A model generated the notes under the pieces. It did no database searches. It saw only the letters and a list, made by a program, of their open reading frames with translations, and had not been told where the DNA came from. A program made the translations under genes and the position numbers. Positions 16,478 to 25,162 of a DNA stretch of 64,000 nt are shown in pieces; position 1 is the stretch's first letter, and the number at the start of each line of letters is the position of its first letter. The stretch is from Verrucomicrobiota bacterium (GTDB lineage: Bacteria > Verrucomicrobiota > Kiritimatiellia > RFP12 > UBA1067), in assembly GCA_023269675.1 (NCBI GenBank), contig JAHFSX010000002.1:62001-126000 (forward strand), read 5' to 3'.

Positions 16478-17458
16478 ATGAAACCGATGACCCTGTTGCT
16501 TGCTTGTTGCGCAGTCACGGGCCTGGCGTCCCCAGAGCCCGCCACACTCAAATGGGTTCAAACCATCCCTCTGCCGGGGGTCAAAGGACGGATCGACCAC
16601 TTCTGCCCGGACATGAAGAACAACCGCCTGATTGTCGCCGCACTCGGCAACGACACCGTCGAAGTGCTCGACACCGCGGCGGGCAATCACCTCACGAGCA
16701 TCCCCGGCCTTCACACGCCGCAGGGCGTGCTCTACCTGCCCGCCGTGAACCGGATCGCCGCGGCCGGAGGCGGTGACGGCACGTTCACGCTGTTTGACGG
16801 CGTGACCTACAGCCTCGTCAAGAGCCTCGGTTCGCTCGCTGACGCCGACAACATGCGTTTCGACCCCAAAGCGAACCGGGTTTACGTCGGCTACGGCGAA
16901 GGCGCCCTGGGCATCATCGACCCCGCAAGGGTCATCCATGCCGGCGACATCAGGCTGGCGGGGCACCCCGAAGCGTTCCAGCTTGAGCAGCTCGGCAACC
17001 GGATCTTTGTGAATGTGCCCGACGCCCATCACGTCGCCGTGATCGACCGCGAAAAGCAACGCGTCGTGGCGACCTGGCCGCTGACGCGGTTCACCGCCAA
17101 CTTCCCGATGGCGCTCGACGAGTCCAACCGCCGCCTGTTCATCGGCTGCCGCAAGCCCGCACGGCTGGTGGTGCTCGACACCGAGACAGGCCATCCCGTG
17201 ACCGACCTGAAGATTTCCGGCGATACCGATGACCTGTTCTATGACGCCACGCGCAAACGCCTCTACCTCTCGTGCGGCGAGGGCTTCCTCGATGTCATCG
17301 ACCAGCGGGACGCCGACACCTACGCGCACCGCGAAAGCATCCCCACGCGTGACGGGGCGCGCACATCATACTTTTCCGCCGACCGCGACGCGCTGTACCT
17401 GGCCGTGCCCCAGCGCGCAGGCAAGGACGCCGAAATCCGCGTCTACAAACCGGAGTGA
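16478..17458 (+). CDS. Periplasmic YncE-like beta-propeller protein
   Basis: A 326-residue exported protein with a signal peptide (MKPMTLLLACCAVTGLAS). It consists of repeated propeller blades: NNRLIVAALGNDTVEVLDT, NRVYVGYGEGALGIID, RLFIGCRKPARLVVLDT, KRLYLSCGEGFLDVID. Seven-bladed propellers of this type act as binding scaffolds in the periplasm. No catalytic residues are seen. AAGGAGCC lies just upstream of the start. It sits between the barrel protein and the DMT transporter, so it may belong to a metal-related set (inference). Confidence 0.82.
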   Translation: MKPMTLLLACCAVTGLASPEPATLKWVQTIPLPGVKGRIDHFCPDMKNNRLIVAALGNDTVEVLDTAAGNHLTSIPGLHTPQGVLYLPAVNRIAAAGGGDGTFTLFDGVTYSLVKSLGSLADADNMRFDPKANRVYVGYGEGALGIIDPARVIHAGDIRLAGHPEAFQLEQLGNRIFVNVPDAHHVAVIDREKQRVVATWPLTRFTANFPMALDESNRRLFIGCRKPARLVVLDTETGHPVTDLKISGDTDDLFYDATRKRLYLSCGEGFLDVIDQRDADTYAHRESIPTRDGARTSYFSADRDALYLAVPQRAGKDAEIRVYKPE

Positions 17459-17482
17459 ACGCCGCGCCCGAGGGTTCGCCTG

Positions 17483-18544
17483 TCAAGCGCCGGCATGCTC
17501 CCCGTGGGCATGCCGGTGATGCACGTCAGGCCAGTGCATGTGTGCATGCTCCATCGCCTCATGCACATGAAAATGGTCATGCCGCCCTTCTGTCCCGCAC
17601 CCGTCATGTCCGTGCAGATGATGCTCGTCATGCTCGTGAAGATGCCCGTGGGCAAGCCTCTCGTGCCGGTGCAGGTGGCGGTGAACTTCGCCGTAAAGGA
17701 GCAGCATGCCCGAAAGCATGGCCAACGCCGCCGCCCAGTAAGCTCCGGCCGGATGCTCCCCGAGCAAGACGACGGATAACAGCGTCCCGACGAATGGGCC
17801 CGCCGCGAACCAGGTGCTCGTCCGCGCCGCCCCAATCGCGCGCAGGGCATAAATGAAAAGGACCAGGCTCACCCCATAGCTCAGCGCCCCGATAGCCAAA
17901 ACCCCCGAGACCTGCAGCGCGCTGACCTGGCTCCGGAACAAGACAATCGAGAGCAGCACGTTGAAGGTGCCGGCGATCCACCCCTTCATGCAGGCCAGGA
18001 GCGAGGCGGGCATGGACTCCAGCTCGCGCGTCAGGTTGTTGTCCACGCCCCAAAGGACGCAGGCGGCAAGCACAGAAAGACCGGCTACAGACAGCCGCAC
18101 TTTCCCGCTCCCGGCAAGAACGACGAAGGCCGACGCGCCGATGATGAGCGCCTTGCCGACCCACACCCGGGGACCGATGTGCTCACGGAAAATCAGCCAC
18201 GCCAGCAGCGTGGTTGCGACCGTCTCGAAATTGAGCAGCAGCGACACCTCCGTCGCCGAACCGGAGCGGATGCCGTACGCCAGAAAAAGCGGGGCGGCCA
18301 CGCCGCCGGAGAGGATCGCGCCGGCAAGGTTGGCCCACTGCCGGCCTGAGAGGGCCGCAAGAACAGCATAAAACGGGGTCGGCTGCCGCAGGACCACCCA
18401 CGTCAGGCCCACGCCCGAACCCAGGTAGAGAAGCCCGGCCAGGAGCGATGACGACATCGCCCCCACGATCGCTTTGCAGGCCACCGGGGACATGCCGAAC
18501 AAGATCGCGGAAAGAATCGCAGCATGCAGGCCTTTTCTATTCAT
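17483..18544 (-). CDS. EamA/DMT-family transporter with histidine-rich tail
   Basis: A 353-residue inner-membrane protein with about ten hydrophobic helices in two EamA halves (ILSAILFGMSPVACKAIVG in the first, LWGVDNNLTRELESMPASL in the second). The last about 65 residues form a histidine-rich soluble tail (HRHLHRHERLAHGHLHEHDE, then HDHFHVHEAMEHAHMHW). Such tails bind Ni, Co, Zn or Cu, so a metal-linked substrate or regulation is likely, though the classical EamA substrates are metabolites. It converges with the YncE-like gene and is divergent from the YHS gene. HypB in the same window has a similar His-rich segment. Confidence 0.85.
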   Translation of the reverse strand: MNRKGLHAAILSAILFGMSPVACKAIVGAMSSSLLAGLLYLGSGVGLTWVVLRQPTPFYAVLAALSGRQWANLAGAILSGGVAAPLFLAYGIRSGSATEVSLLLNFETVATTLLAWLIFREHIGPRVWVGKALIIGASAFVVLAGSGKVRLSVAGLSVLAACVLWGVDNNLTRELESMPASLLACMKGWIAGTFNVLLSIVLFRSQVSALQVSGVLAIGALSYGVSLVLFIYALRAIGAARTSTWFAAGPFVGTLLSVVLLGEHPAGAYWAAALAMLSGMLLLYGEVHRHLHRHERLAHGHLHEHDEHHLHGHDGCGTEGRHDHFHVHEAMEHAHMHWPDVHHRHAHGEHAGA

Positions 18545-18900
18545 GTTTGCCGCCGAACGGTTTTACCCCTCGAAGTTCCGCCGGCCCTGTGACCGACGGC
18601 GAATGAACTTTTCCACAATCCGGCCGACATATCAAGATGCATCCGCATCATTACCGCGCGAATCCGCGCGCGCATTTCTCAGCCTGGCGGTCGCTCCCCT
18701 GGCGGGAGCACGGGGCACCGCTCTCCGCATGGGGCTGTTTGTCTATCCAGCGACCCACCTGCACCAACGCTCGCGGCCGCTCAAACACGATGGGGTAAAC
18801 ACCCCACATACTTTACTCCGGCAAGGGAATAGACTTTTCATACGCGTAAAAGACATGTCATTGCCTTGCGCGTGGAATCGACCCCAGAAAGGAGGCGGTC
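18545..18900. other. Divergent intergenic region; strong SD at its right end
   Basis: This stretch separates the divergent DMT transporter and YHS genes and should hold both promoters, though no clear hexamers were identified. AGAAAGGAGG at 18888-18897 is a near-perfect ribosome-binding site for the YHS gene and implies high translation. Confidence 0.5.
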
Positions 18901-19221
18901 ATGAAGCGTATGGTCTTGGCGGCCAGTGCCGCACTCGCGTTGATGGCAACCGGCGTCTCTGTAGCCAAAGACGCCGCGCCAGACGCCAAAACAACGGAAC
19001 AGAGCGATAAGCGTCAAACGGTTTGCCCGATCACAGGCGAAGGGATAAACACGAATTTGTTCGTCGATGTGCTGGGCAAGCGGATCTTTGTTTGCTGCAA
19101 AGGATGTATCAGCCCGATAAAAAAGGATCCGGCGAAGTATATCTCTCAGATGGAAAAAGAGGGCGTCACTTTGGACAAGGCGCCCGTGGCTGCCCCGGCT
19201 AAGAGCCCGGCCGCCAAATAA
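18901..19221 (+). CDS. Exported YHS-domain protein
   Basis: A 106-residue protein with a signal peptide (MVLAASAALALMATGVSVAK). Its single YHS/TRASH-like domain has CPITGEGIN at about residue 42 and VCCKGCISPIKKDPAKYI further on, giving four cysteines suited to binding a soft metal such as copper. A flexible Ala/Pro/Lys tail ends the protein. YHS proteins commonly lie beside copper or silver efflux genes. Here a CxxC lipoprotein follows 35 bp downstream, and TolC-like and multicopper oxidase genes come next. Confidence 0.85.
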   Translation: MKRMVLAASAALALMATGVSVAKDAAPDAKTTEQSDKRQTVCPITGEGINTNLFVDVLGKRIFVCCKGCISPIKKDPAKYISQMEKEGVTLDKAPVAAPAKSPAAK

Positions 19222-19256
19222 CAAGAATGCCCTGAGCAACGAGAAAGGCCAAAGAA

Positions 19257-19574
19257 ATGAACACTGCAAGAAGAGTCATGACGGCAAGTTTGATGGCTGG
19301 CGCGATCGCCTTGATCACAGGCTGTGCGACCACCGGCGGTCGGGCCTGCGATGCGAAAGACGCCGACGAGCAGGCCGTGATGTGCGGCAAGTGCCAGGCG
19401 GTCTGGGTTTCGCGCCCTTACCAGATAAACAAATCGACAGTCTACCGCAAGGTGAAGACCATGTCGTGTCCCGATTGCGACTCGGCGGCCGCGAACTTCT
19501 TCAAGACCGGCAAGTTCGATCACACCTGTACGGCCTGTGGCGACAGCTTGATGGTGTGCCCGTTATGCAAGTAG
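19257..19574 (+). CDS. Small lipoprotein with four CxxC zinc-ribbon motifs
   Basis: A 105-residue protein with a lipoprotein signal (lipobox ITGC, Cys23). The mature part contains four CxxC pairs: CGKC, CPDC, CTAC and CPLC, the arrangement of a double zinc ribbon that binds one or two metal ions outside the inner membrane. GAGAAAGG lies upstream of the start. It follows the YHS gene on the same strand and probably shares its transcript. No precise family is recognised; a metal-binding or metal-buffering role is inferred from cysteines and context. Confidence 0.8.
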   Translation: MNTARRVMTASLMAGAIALITGCATTGGRACDAKDADEQAVMCGKCQAVWVSRPYQINKSTVYRKVKTMSCPDCDSAAANFFKTGKFDHTCTACGDSLMVCPLCK

Positions 19575-19580
19575 TGAAAG

Positions 19581-19603
19581 GCTCCGGCCACACGTGGCCG
19601 GGC
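19581..19603 (+). promoter_or_regulatory. Strong hairpin after the CxxC lipoprotein gene
   Basis: CCGGCCAC and GTGGCCGG form an 8-bp GC-rich stem just after the stop codon. There is no following T-run, so it may stabilise the 3' end of the upstream message rather than act as an intrinsic terminator. Confidence 0.45.
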
Positions 19604-19624
19604 CTCCGCATCTGCGTCAGTTGA

Positions 19625-19678
19625 GAGCCACATAACCGGTCGGATGGCGTAACCGCCGACCCGCCGGCTGTGTGGCTC
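19625..19678 (+). promoter_or_regulatory. Structured leader upstream of the TolC-like gene
   Basis: GAGCCACA (19625-19632) pairs perfectly with TGTGGCTC (19671-19678). The enclosed 38 nt contain further complementary runs (GGTCGG with CCGCC/GACC-type pairing). The structure sits in the gap before the efflux gene and could be a regulatory leader. No known riboswitch class is recognised. Confidence 0.35.
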
Positions 19679-19766
19679 CGCCAATGGCGACAAGGATCAC
19701 CCCATGCGCCTGACACTCGCCGTAAGGGATACGCACCGGCTGAACCGGACAGGTGGCCCCGTGACG

Positions 19767-21170
19767 ATGCTGAGCTCCTTCACACGTGTGCTGCTCCTCG
19801 GGGTTTGCGGATGCGTCACGCAGCCCCTTTCAGAGTATCAGCGCCAGGCGTCAGATGACGCCCTCGCACGCTCGAACATCACCGCGCAGGCCTCCCGCAT
19901 CCGCGGTGTGAAGGAACTACACACCGCCGAAGAAGTGATTCCGCTGGTACAGGGTGAACTGGACGAGGCGGCTGTCACGCGGGTCGCGCTCATCAATAAT
20001 CCGGGCCTCGCGCTCCGGTACGCCAATCTGGGGATCGCCCGTTCCGCGCTGCTGCGCGTCACCCGCCTTCCCAACCCCACCCTGGAAGCCTCCGCGCGGT
20101 TCGGCGACAACCATGCCGACGCCGTCGACATCAAGGCCCTGCAGGACATCGTGGAGCTCGCGCTGCTGCCGCGCCGCAAGCACGCCGCTGAACGCGAGCT
20201 TGACGCGGCGAAAGACCGCCTGACCGCCAAGATCATGGGCACGGCCCTTGAGGCGCGTTCCGCCTTCGGGGAGTACCAGACAGCCCTCGATACCGCGGAC
20301 AAGAAACAGCAGGTGGCGGACTGCCGCGAGGCCGCCGCTGACGTGGCCCGCCGCATGACCGAAGCTGGAAACATGACCGTTCTCGAACGTTCGGCCTTCG
20401 ATCAGGGTTATCAGGCCGCACGGCTCGATCTGGCGGCGTGGCAAGTCCAGCTGCGGACCAAGCGTGAGGCCGTCAACCGGGTCATGGGCCTGCACGAGGA
20501 CACGAGCTGGACCGCCAAACCGGCGGACGGGATGGCCGACGTTTCGGGAACCCCGAAAACAGACGTTGACCTTGCCGCCTTGAACGCCAGCCTGGAACTC
20601 TCCGCCCAGCGCAACGAGCTAGAGGCACTCGCGCAACAGCGCGGCATCATCAACACCAAAGCCTACCTCCCCGAGCTAAGGGTTGGTGCAGACAGCGAAC
20701 GCGCTTCGGACGGCTCCTGGGCTGTCGGCCCGGCTCTGACGCTCACGCTGCCGCTGTTCGATCAGGGACAGGGACAACGCGCGACTGTCGACTTTCAGAT
20801 ACAGGCTGCCTGGAACCGGTACGCCGAGACCGCCGTCGCCATCGCCTCGGCGGCGCGTGCCGCGGCGGACCGGCTGGACGCGGCTGGACAGTCCCTGAAA
20901 ATACAGCGCGAGGAGGTTCTGCCCCTCAGCGAGAAGTCGTTGAAAGAAACGCTCCTGCAGTACAACGGCATGCTGGTGGGCGTCTTCGACCTGCTGCGGG
21001 CCAAGGAGCGGCAGATTGAGGCCGCGGCGCACCTGGCGGAGACGGTTCAGGAATGCCGCCTGGCGCATCTCGCCCTCCAGCACGCGTTGGCGGGCGGCTC
21101 ACCGATGGCCGGCACGGCTCCCGCGTTGCCTGCACCGGGTCAGGGCGACGGCGGAAAGGATGGTCATTGA
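19767..21170 (+). CDS. TolC-like outer-membrane efflux lipoprotein
   Basis: An outer-membrane factor of about 467 residues. A short lipoprotein-type signal (MLSSFTRVLLLGVCGC) supports the start at 19767; an upstream ATG at 19704 would add 21 unlikely residues. Two OEP-type halves with long helices and coiled-coil pattern are visible (LPNPTLEASARFGDNHAD, EAADVARRMTEAGNM, then YLPELRVGADSERASDGSWA, EVLPLSEKSLKETLLQYNGM). Such proteins form the exit duct of RND pumps. Its stop overlaps the start of the multicopper oxidase by one base. No RND pump or membrane-fusion gene is in the neighbourhood. Confidence 0.88.
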   Translation: MLSSFTRVLLLGVCGCVTQPLSEYQRQASDDALARSNITAQASRIRGVKELHTAEEVIPLVQGELDEAAVTRVALINNPGLALRYANLGIARSALLRVTRLPNPTLEASARFGDNHADAVDIKALQDIVELALLPRRKHAAERELDAAKDRLTAKIMGTALEARSAFGEYQTALDTADKKQQVADCREAAADVARRMTEAGNMTVLERSAFDQGYQAARLDLAAWQVQLRTKREAVNRVMGLHEDTSWTAKPADGMADVSGTPKTDVDLAALNASLELSAQRNELEALAQQRGIINTKAYLPELRVGADSERASDGSWAVGPALTLTLPLFDQGQGQRATVDFQIQAAWNRYAETAVAIASAARAAADRLDAAGQSLKIQREEVLPLSEKSLKETLLQYNGMLVGVFDLLRAKERQIEAAAHLAETVQECRLAHLALQHALAGGSPMAGTAPALPAPGQGDGGKDGH

Positions 21171-22504
21171 TGAAAGCGTCGACCGCCATTCATTGCCTCG
21201 CGGTTATACTGCTGGCCGGTGCCTGTTCCACATCCGCACAGGAAACCAACGCGGCCGGCAAGCTATTGCCGCCCCTGCCCTGGGCGGAGGCTGAACGTGC
21301 GGCCTATCCGCCGGGCCGGGCGGGCGTGGACTACACGCCTGTCACGGCCCCCAACAACACCACGCTGGCCTTCAAACTGGTAGCCGGCGTCAAAGTCTTC
21401 CACCTCATCGCTGAGCCCGTCACCATCCAGATGGCCCCCGGCCTGACAGTCGACGCGTGGGGTTACAACGGCAACACCCCGGGCCCCGTGATCGAGGTCG
21501 TCGAAGGCGACCACGTCCGCGTCTATGTCAGCAACCGCCTGCCCGAGCCGACCACCGTGCATTGGCACGGCATCCGCCTGCCTGCGGGCATGGACGGCCT
21601 TTCCGGCCTGACGCAAAAGGAGATCGCGCCCGGCGAGACCTTCCGCTACGAATTCGTCTTCCCGCACGAAGGCACCTTCATGTACCACCCCCACTTCGAC
21701 GAGATGACCCAGATGGGCATGGGGCTCATGGGCATGATCGTGGTGCATCCTCGAAAAACCAAAGAGCCGCGCGCGGACCGCGACTTCGCGATGATGCTCA
21801 CGGAATGGTTCATCAAGCCCGGAACCCGCCGCCCTGACCCGAGCGCCATGGACGGCTTCAATATCCTGACCATCAACAGCCGCGCGTTCCCCGGCACGGC
21901 CCCGCTCGTGGTCAAGCGCGGCGACCGCGTCCGCATGCGCTTCGGCAACCTCAGCGCGATGGACCACCATCCCGTCCATCTGCACGGGCACCGCTTCTTC
22001 GTGACGGAGACCGACGGCGGGCAGATCCCCGCTGCCGGCCAGTGGCCGGAGACCACTGTTCTCGTGCCGGTGGGCAGCACGCGCGCGGTCGAGTTTGTGG
22101 CGGACAATCCGGGCGACTGGGGGCTGCACTGCCACATGACGCACCACGTCATGAACCAGATGGGGCACGGCCTGCCCAACCTGCTAGGCATCGATGCCGG
22201 CGGTCTGGACGAGAAGATCCGGAAACTTGTTCCCGGCTACATGACCATGGGCCAATCGGGCATGGGCGGCATGGGCGACATGGGCATGGCCGTCCCGTCC
22301 AACAGCATTCCCATGAAGGGCGGCGACGGACCGTTCGGTTACATCGACATGGGCGGCATGTTCACGATCCTCAAGGTCCGCGAAGGCATCACGACCTACG
22401 ACGATCCGGGCTGGTTCCAATATCCCGCAGGCAATGTCGCGCGCCCGGCCACGCCCGATGAGCTCAAACAGGACGCCGTCGGCTTCCCCGCCACAGCCCC
22501 GTAA
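21170..22504 (+). CDS. Multicopper oxidase lipoprotein (copper-tolerance type)
   Basis: A 444-residue copper oxidase. The lipobox LAGAC (Cys19) anchors it to an envelope membrane. Copper ligands are in TVHWHGIRLP (about residue 130), YHPHFDEMTQMGMG (about 173), HHPVHLHGHRF (about 265) and HCHMTHHVMNQMGHG (about 320). The His-Cys-His motif gives the type 1/trinuclear sites. A methionine-rich stretch near residue 360 (MGQSGMGGMGDMGM) is typical of cuprous-ion oxidases. The start overlaps the TolC-like stop (TGATG), so the two are translationally coupled. It likely oxidises Cu(I) in the envelope, which in strict anaerobes needs occasional oxygen or another acceptor. Confidence 0.93.
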   Translation: MKASTAIHCLAVILLAGACSTSAQETNAAGKLLPPLPWAEAERAAYPPGRAGVDYTPVTAPNNTTLAFKLVAGVKVFHLIAEPVTIQMAPGLTVDAWGYNGNTPGPVIEVVEGDHVRVYVSNRLPEPTTVHWHGIRLPAGMDGLSGLTQKEIAPGETFRYEFVFPHEGTFMYHPHFDEMTQMGMGLMGMIVVHPRKTKEPRADRDFAMMLTEWFIKPGTRRPDPSAMDGFNILTINSRAFPGTAPLVVKRGDRVRMRFGNLSAMDHHPVHLHGHRFFVTETDGGQIPAAGQWPETTVLVPVGSTRAVEFVADNPGDWGLHCHMTHHVMNQMGHGLPNLLGIDAGGLDEKIRKLVPGYMTMGQSGMGGMGDMGMAVPSNSIPMKGGDGPFGYIDMGGMFTILKVREGITTYDDPGWFQYPAGNVARPATPDELKQDAVGFPATAP

Positions 22505-22732
22505 GGTAACCCCCGTTTGCCATACGCAAAGCCAAAGGGCGTCTCTTCCTTTAACCCTCTAAGCTTCTTCTGTGCGGTTCGTTGTCAGTATCGTCCAGCC
22601 GTAGCCACTCGTCCGCCGTGTCTTTCCGCGCCGCGCGCGCGCAACGAGTGTAATCATCAGGCGTGACGCGATGCGGCCGCCAAAATGTGGCGCGGCCGTT
22701 ATGGCCAATGGGGGCGGACGCTCCCGGCCGGC

Positions 22733-23026
22733 TTATTTCGTGGCCTGGGGCTCGGCGGCGCAGGTTCCGGGCAGACTGGCGGCGCAGGTTCCTCCGGTTG
22801 CCGGTGCGCCGTCCGCCGCGCTCACGCGGTTCCACGGCATCTTGGCGAGCATCACCCCCATGCCGCACCCGTCGGTGATTCCGGCAAAGATCATGCCCGC
22901 GCCCACGAAACCGGACAGGATCGGAAAGGCCGGATGCAGGAAAAAACCCGCAAGCACGCCGAGCAGGACGAGACCGCCGGCCGCAAGCCGCACCTGTCTC
23001 TCGAGCGAGATCACCGCCGGGGCCAA
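22733..23026 (-). CDS. DUF2892/YgaP-like small membrane protein
   Basis: A 97-residue protein with two hydrophobic helices (LAAGGLVLLGVLAGFFLHPA and ILSGFVGAGMIFAGITDGCG). The typical GxCxM-like end of the first domain (GCGMGVMLAKMPWN) matches the YgaP transmembrane family, DUF2892. A Cys-containing tail follows. These small proteins are often found beside sulfur or metal-stress genes. It converges on the multicopper oxidase with about 230 bp between. Confidence 0.75.
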   Translation of the reverse strand: MAPAVISLERQVRLAAGGLVLLGVLAGFFLHPAFPILSGFVGAGMIFAGITDGCGMGVMLAKMPWNRVSAADGAPATGGTCAASLPGTCAAEPQATK

Positions 23027-23056
23027 GAGGTTACTGGCTATGCCGGGAACTGTCGG

Positions 23057-23180
23057 CTATTCAAGCGGTTGGCATCCGCCGTTCCAGCTTTTAAAAACGG
23101 CGCGGATTGACCGGCCCCGCGTCCCCCAGCATTTCGCGTCAGCCGTTCCCCCGCGGCGGATCAAGGCTGTCCGTTGGCCG
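23057..23180. repeat. Dispersed GC-rich intergenic repeat, single copy
   Basis: AAGCGGTTGGCATCCGCCG followed by TTCC is almost identical to units in the cluster at 60596-60760. The core is AAGCGG followed by GG and CCGCCG, which can fold as a hairpin. A second related fragment (GCGTCAGCCGTTCCCCCGCGG) follows. Confidence 0.5.
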
Positions 23181-23199
23181 GCGGTGCTCGGGAGCAATA

Positions 23200-23559
23200 T
23201 CAGACTGTGAGCAGACTGTTGTGGGTTCCGTACTCGTTCTGAACCCAGCTGTCGCATTCGGGGTCTGCGCACCAGGTGCCGTCGACCACGAATTTGTACT
23301 GGTGGATACCCTCGGGCAGGGTCAGGGTGGCGGAATAGACACCGTTGCCTTTCTTGTCGGTCATCTCCGTGGCCGTCGGATTCCAGTTGTTGAACGTCCC
23401 GGCAAGGAAAATCCGGTTTCCGGGCTCGGCGCGGAGGTCGAGGGTGACTCGCCGCATCTTAGGCGTGGCCGATAGCGCGCCGGTATGGCCCGCCGCGATG
23501 CTCGAAGCGGTTATATCGGCCTCTGCCGTCTTGACGGGAACATGGGGTTTGATGTACAT
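23200..23559 (-). CDS. Stand-alone glycogen-binding-like (CBM48/AMPK type) protein, copy A
   Basis: A 119-residue protein whose C-terminal about 85 residues form one CBM48/AMPK-beta-like module: RIFLAGTFNNWNPTATEM, then GVYSATLTLPEGIHQYKFVV and DGTWCADPEC. The conserved tryptophans for glucan binding are present. There is no enzyme domain. The start at 23559 has AAGGAAATC upstream. A paralog (copy B) lies 160 bp upstream on the same strand. Such modules usually target enzymes to glycogen or starch; here it must act as a separate adaptor or regulator (inference). Confidence 0.85.
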   Translation of the reverse strand: MYIKPHVPVKTAEADITASSIAAGHTGALSATPKMRRVTLDLRAEPGNRIFLAGTFNNWNPTATEMTDKKGNGVYSATLTLPEGIHQYKFVVDGTWCADPECDSWVQNEYGTHNSLLTV

Positions 23560-23718
23560 GCCTGATTTCCTTTGCTTAGTGCGAAATGGAGCGCGCGGGA
23601 GTATGACGCCGCCAGTCCCGCGTTCGGCCAGGTGCTGCACAACGAACATACCCCCGCGAGGGCGAGCGTCGAGTTAGCGATGTCTGCGCGGGCGCAGCCC
23701 GTCACGACAGTCCGGCTT

Positions 23719-24096
23719 TCAGACCTTGACCACGCTGTTGAGGGTGCCGTGCGTGTTCAACGCCCAGTGCGGACACCGGGCGTCCAGTTGCCAGACGCCG
23801 TTGACCACGAACTTGTACTGGTGCGTCCCGAGCGGAAGATAGAGGGTCGCTTTGAAGTAACCGTCCTCCGGGTGATACGTCAGCGGATGCGTGGTCGGAT
23901 CCCAATTGTTGAACGTGCCAGCGATGCAGACCCGGCTGCCGCTTGAAGCCGCGACCTTGAACTGGACCGCCTTTCCGGGGACCGCGTTCGTCACCTGCAT
24001 CAGGCAATCGAAGTGCCTGGTTTTCTGCGCCGGACGAGCGGCCGCGACGTACATTCTCATGGCTTTCCTGTTATCGGCAAGTTGTACGGTTTTCAT
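23719..24096 (-). CDS. Stand-alone glycogen-binding-like (CBM48/AMPK type) protein, copy B
   Basis: A 125-residue paralog of copy A with the same core: RVCIAGTFNNWDPTTHPLTY, GYFKATLYLPLGTHQYKFVV and NGVWQLDARCPHWALN. ATG 24096 has GGAG upstream. ATG 24060 (MRMYVAAARP) also has AGGAAA and lines up better with the start of copy A, so the true start is undecided. Both copies end alike (THNSLLTV and TLNSVVKV). A dimer of the two, or differing ligands, is possible. Confidence 0.85.
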   Translation of the reverse strand: MKTVQLADNRKAMRMYVAAARPAQKTRHFDCLMQVTNAVPGKAVQFKVAASSGSRVCIAGTFNNWDPTTHPLTYHPEDGYFKATLYLPLGTHQYKFVVNGVWQLDARCPHWALNTHGTLNSVVKV

Positions 24097-24699
24097 ATGG
24101 TCTCCAGGCGTTGGATTTCATTGGGTTGCTGCGCGATATTTGACTTCCCTAAGCGAGTGTTTCCCGCATGCACTTTTAGCGTCTATATTTAAACCTTTTC
24201 GACAGAATTATACAATCGGGTGGCGGACTGATTTCAGCGTAATCGTTACTGGCATGCGGCGAACGCCCTCATCCTTTCGGGTCATAGGACTTAAGCTGTC
24301 AGTCGCAGGTCCCGGGCTAGCCTTTTGAAGCTCCCCGCAGGACCCCAAGCGGCGGAACCGCGCCGGGGGGAGGCGTGCCGCGGCGGGGGGCGGAAAGCGT
24401 ATCCTGTCCGAATATTGCTCACCCGCAACCCCCACATCCCTGCGCGATTTTCAATCCCCAGCCGTCTGTCATCATCCGGACCTCGTCATCAATTAAGGCC
24501 AGGTCTTCAGATGCACGCCCACGCATCCGAGCCACGCGAATCACCGCTGGACCCATAAACCCCGATACCTTTTTAGGTGCATTACTGATCGTAATTTCAG
24601 GACATTCCAGCCATTGCCCGGCCACCTGATTTGTGAGAAGCTTTTCACGCCGATGTTAGCGTCCAGGACCAGCGGCTAAACGGTCGGTCAGGAGAGCCT
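24097..24699. other. Mostly non-coding stretch; possible small ORF on minus strand
   Basis: The only candidate is a 68-codon minus-strand frame at 24419-24625, from a probable GTG start, ending KIAQGCGGCG. Its terminal CGGCG could bind metal, but there is no family match and it is listed only as a possibility. The rest shows no protein features. Confidence 0.3.
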
Positions 24700-25104
24700 A
24701 TGCCAACAATGGACATCAACAATGCATCGTTGTGGTTGACGGATAACCAGGGGTCGGAATACACGGTCACGGTACCGTTCGAGCATCCCCACTTCCCGCA
24801 GCGGGCGCTCACCGTCCTGATGGTCTGTGAAAAGAGGGCATTCACGCCAGAGGACCGCGATTACGCCCAACAGTGCCTCGACGCTCTCCCGCTGCGACTG
24901 GCCTGTATCTTCTCGCGGATTGTCTATCTTTTGGGCTTCAGCGAGGCGCTTGAGTCCCTGGCGGCCAAAGTCACCCCCACGATGATACTCGAGGCCGGGG
25001 ATCATAAGCGCTGGACCTTTGCAATGGATACCGTTCCGCCAGCATCCAGCCTCTTTTTCGAATTGGAGAGCTCTCGGATCGTCGAGGAGTGGATCGCGGT
25101 CTAG
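24700..25104 (+). CDS. Hypothetical protein, 134 residues
   Basis: A soluble-looking protein without signal or membrane helix. It begins MPTMDINNASLWLTDNQGSE and continues with a predicted beta/alpha mix (ALTVLMVCEKRAFTPEDRDY, LDALPLRLACIFSRIVYLLG). No catalytic motif is visible. CAGGAGAG lies 8-10 bp upstream, supporting ATG 24700; ATG 24709 is an alternative. It is flanked by long non-coding stretches. The family is not recognised. Confidence 0.55.
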   Translation: MPTMDINNASLWLTDNQGSEYTVTVPFEHPHFPQRALTVLMVCEKRAFTPEDRDYAQQCLDALPLRLACIFSRIVYLLGFSEALESLAAKVTPTMILEAGDHKRWTFAMDTVPPASSLFFELESSRIVEEWIAV

Positions 25105-25162
25105 ACCCTCCCGCGGTGTCGTATCTGCCCGACTAAACCCTACGCGCACAATACCGCACAGC

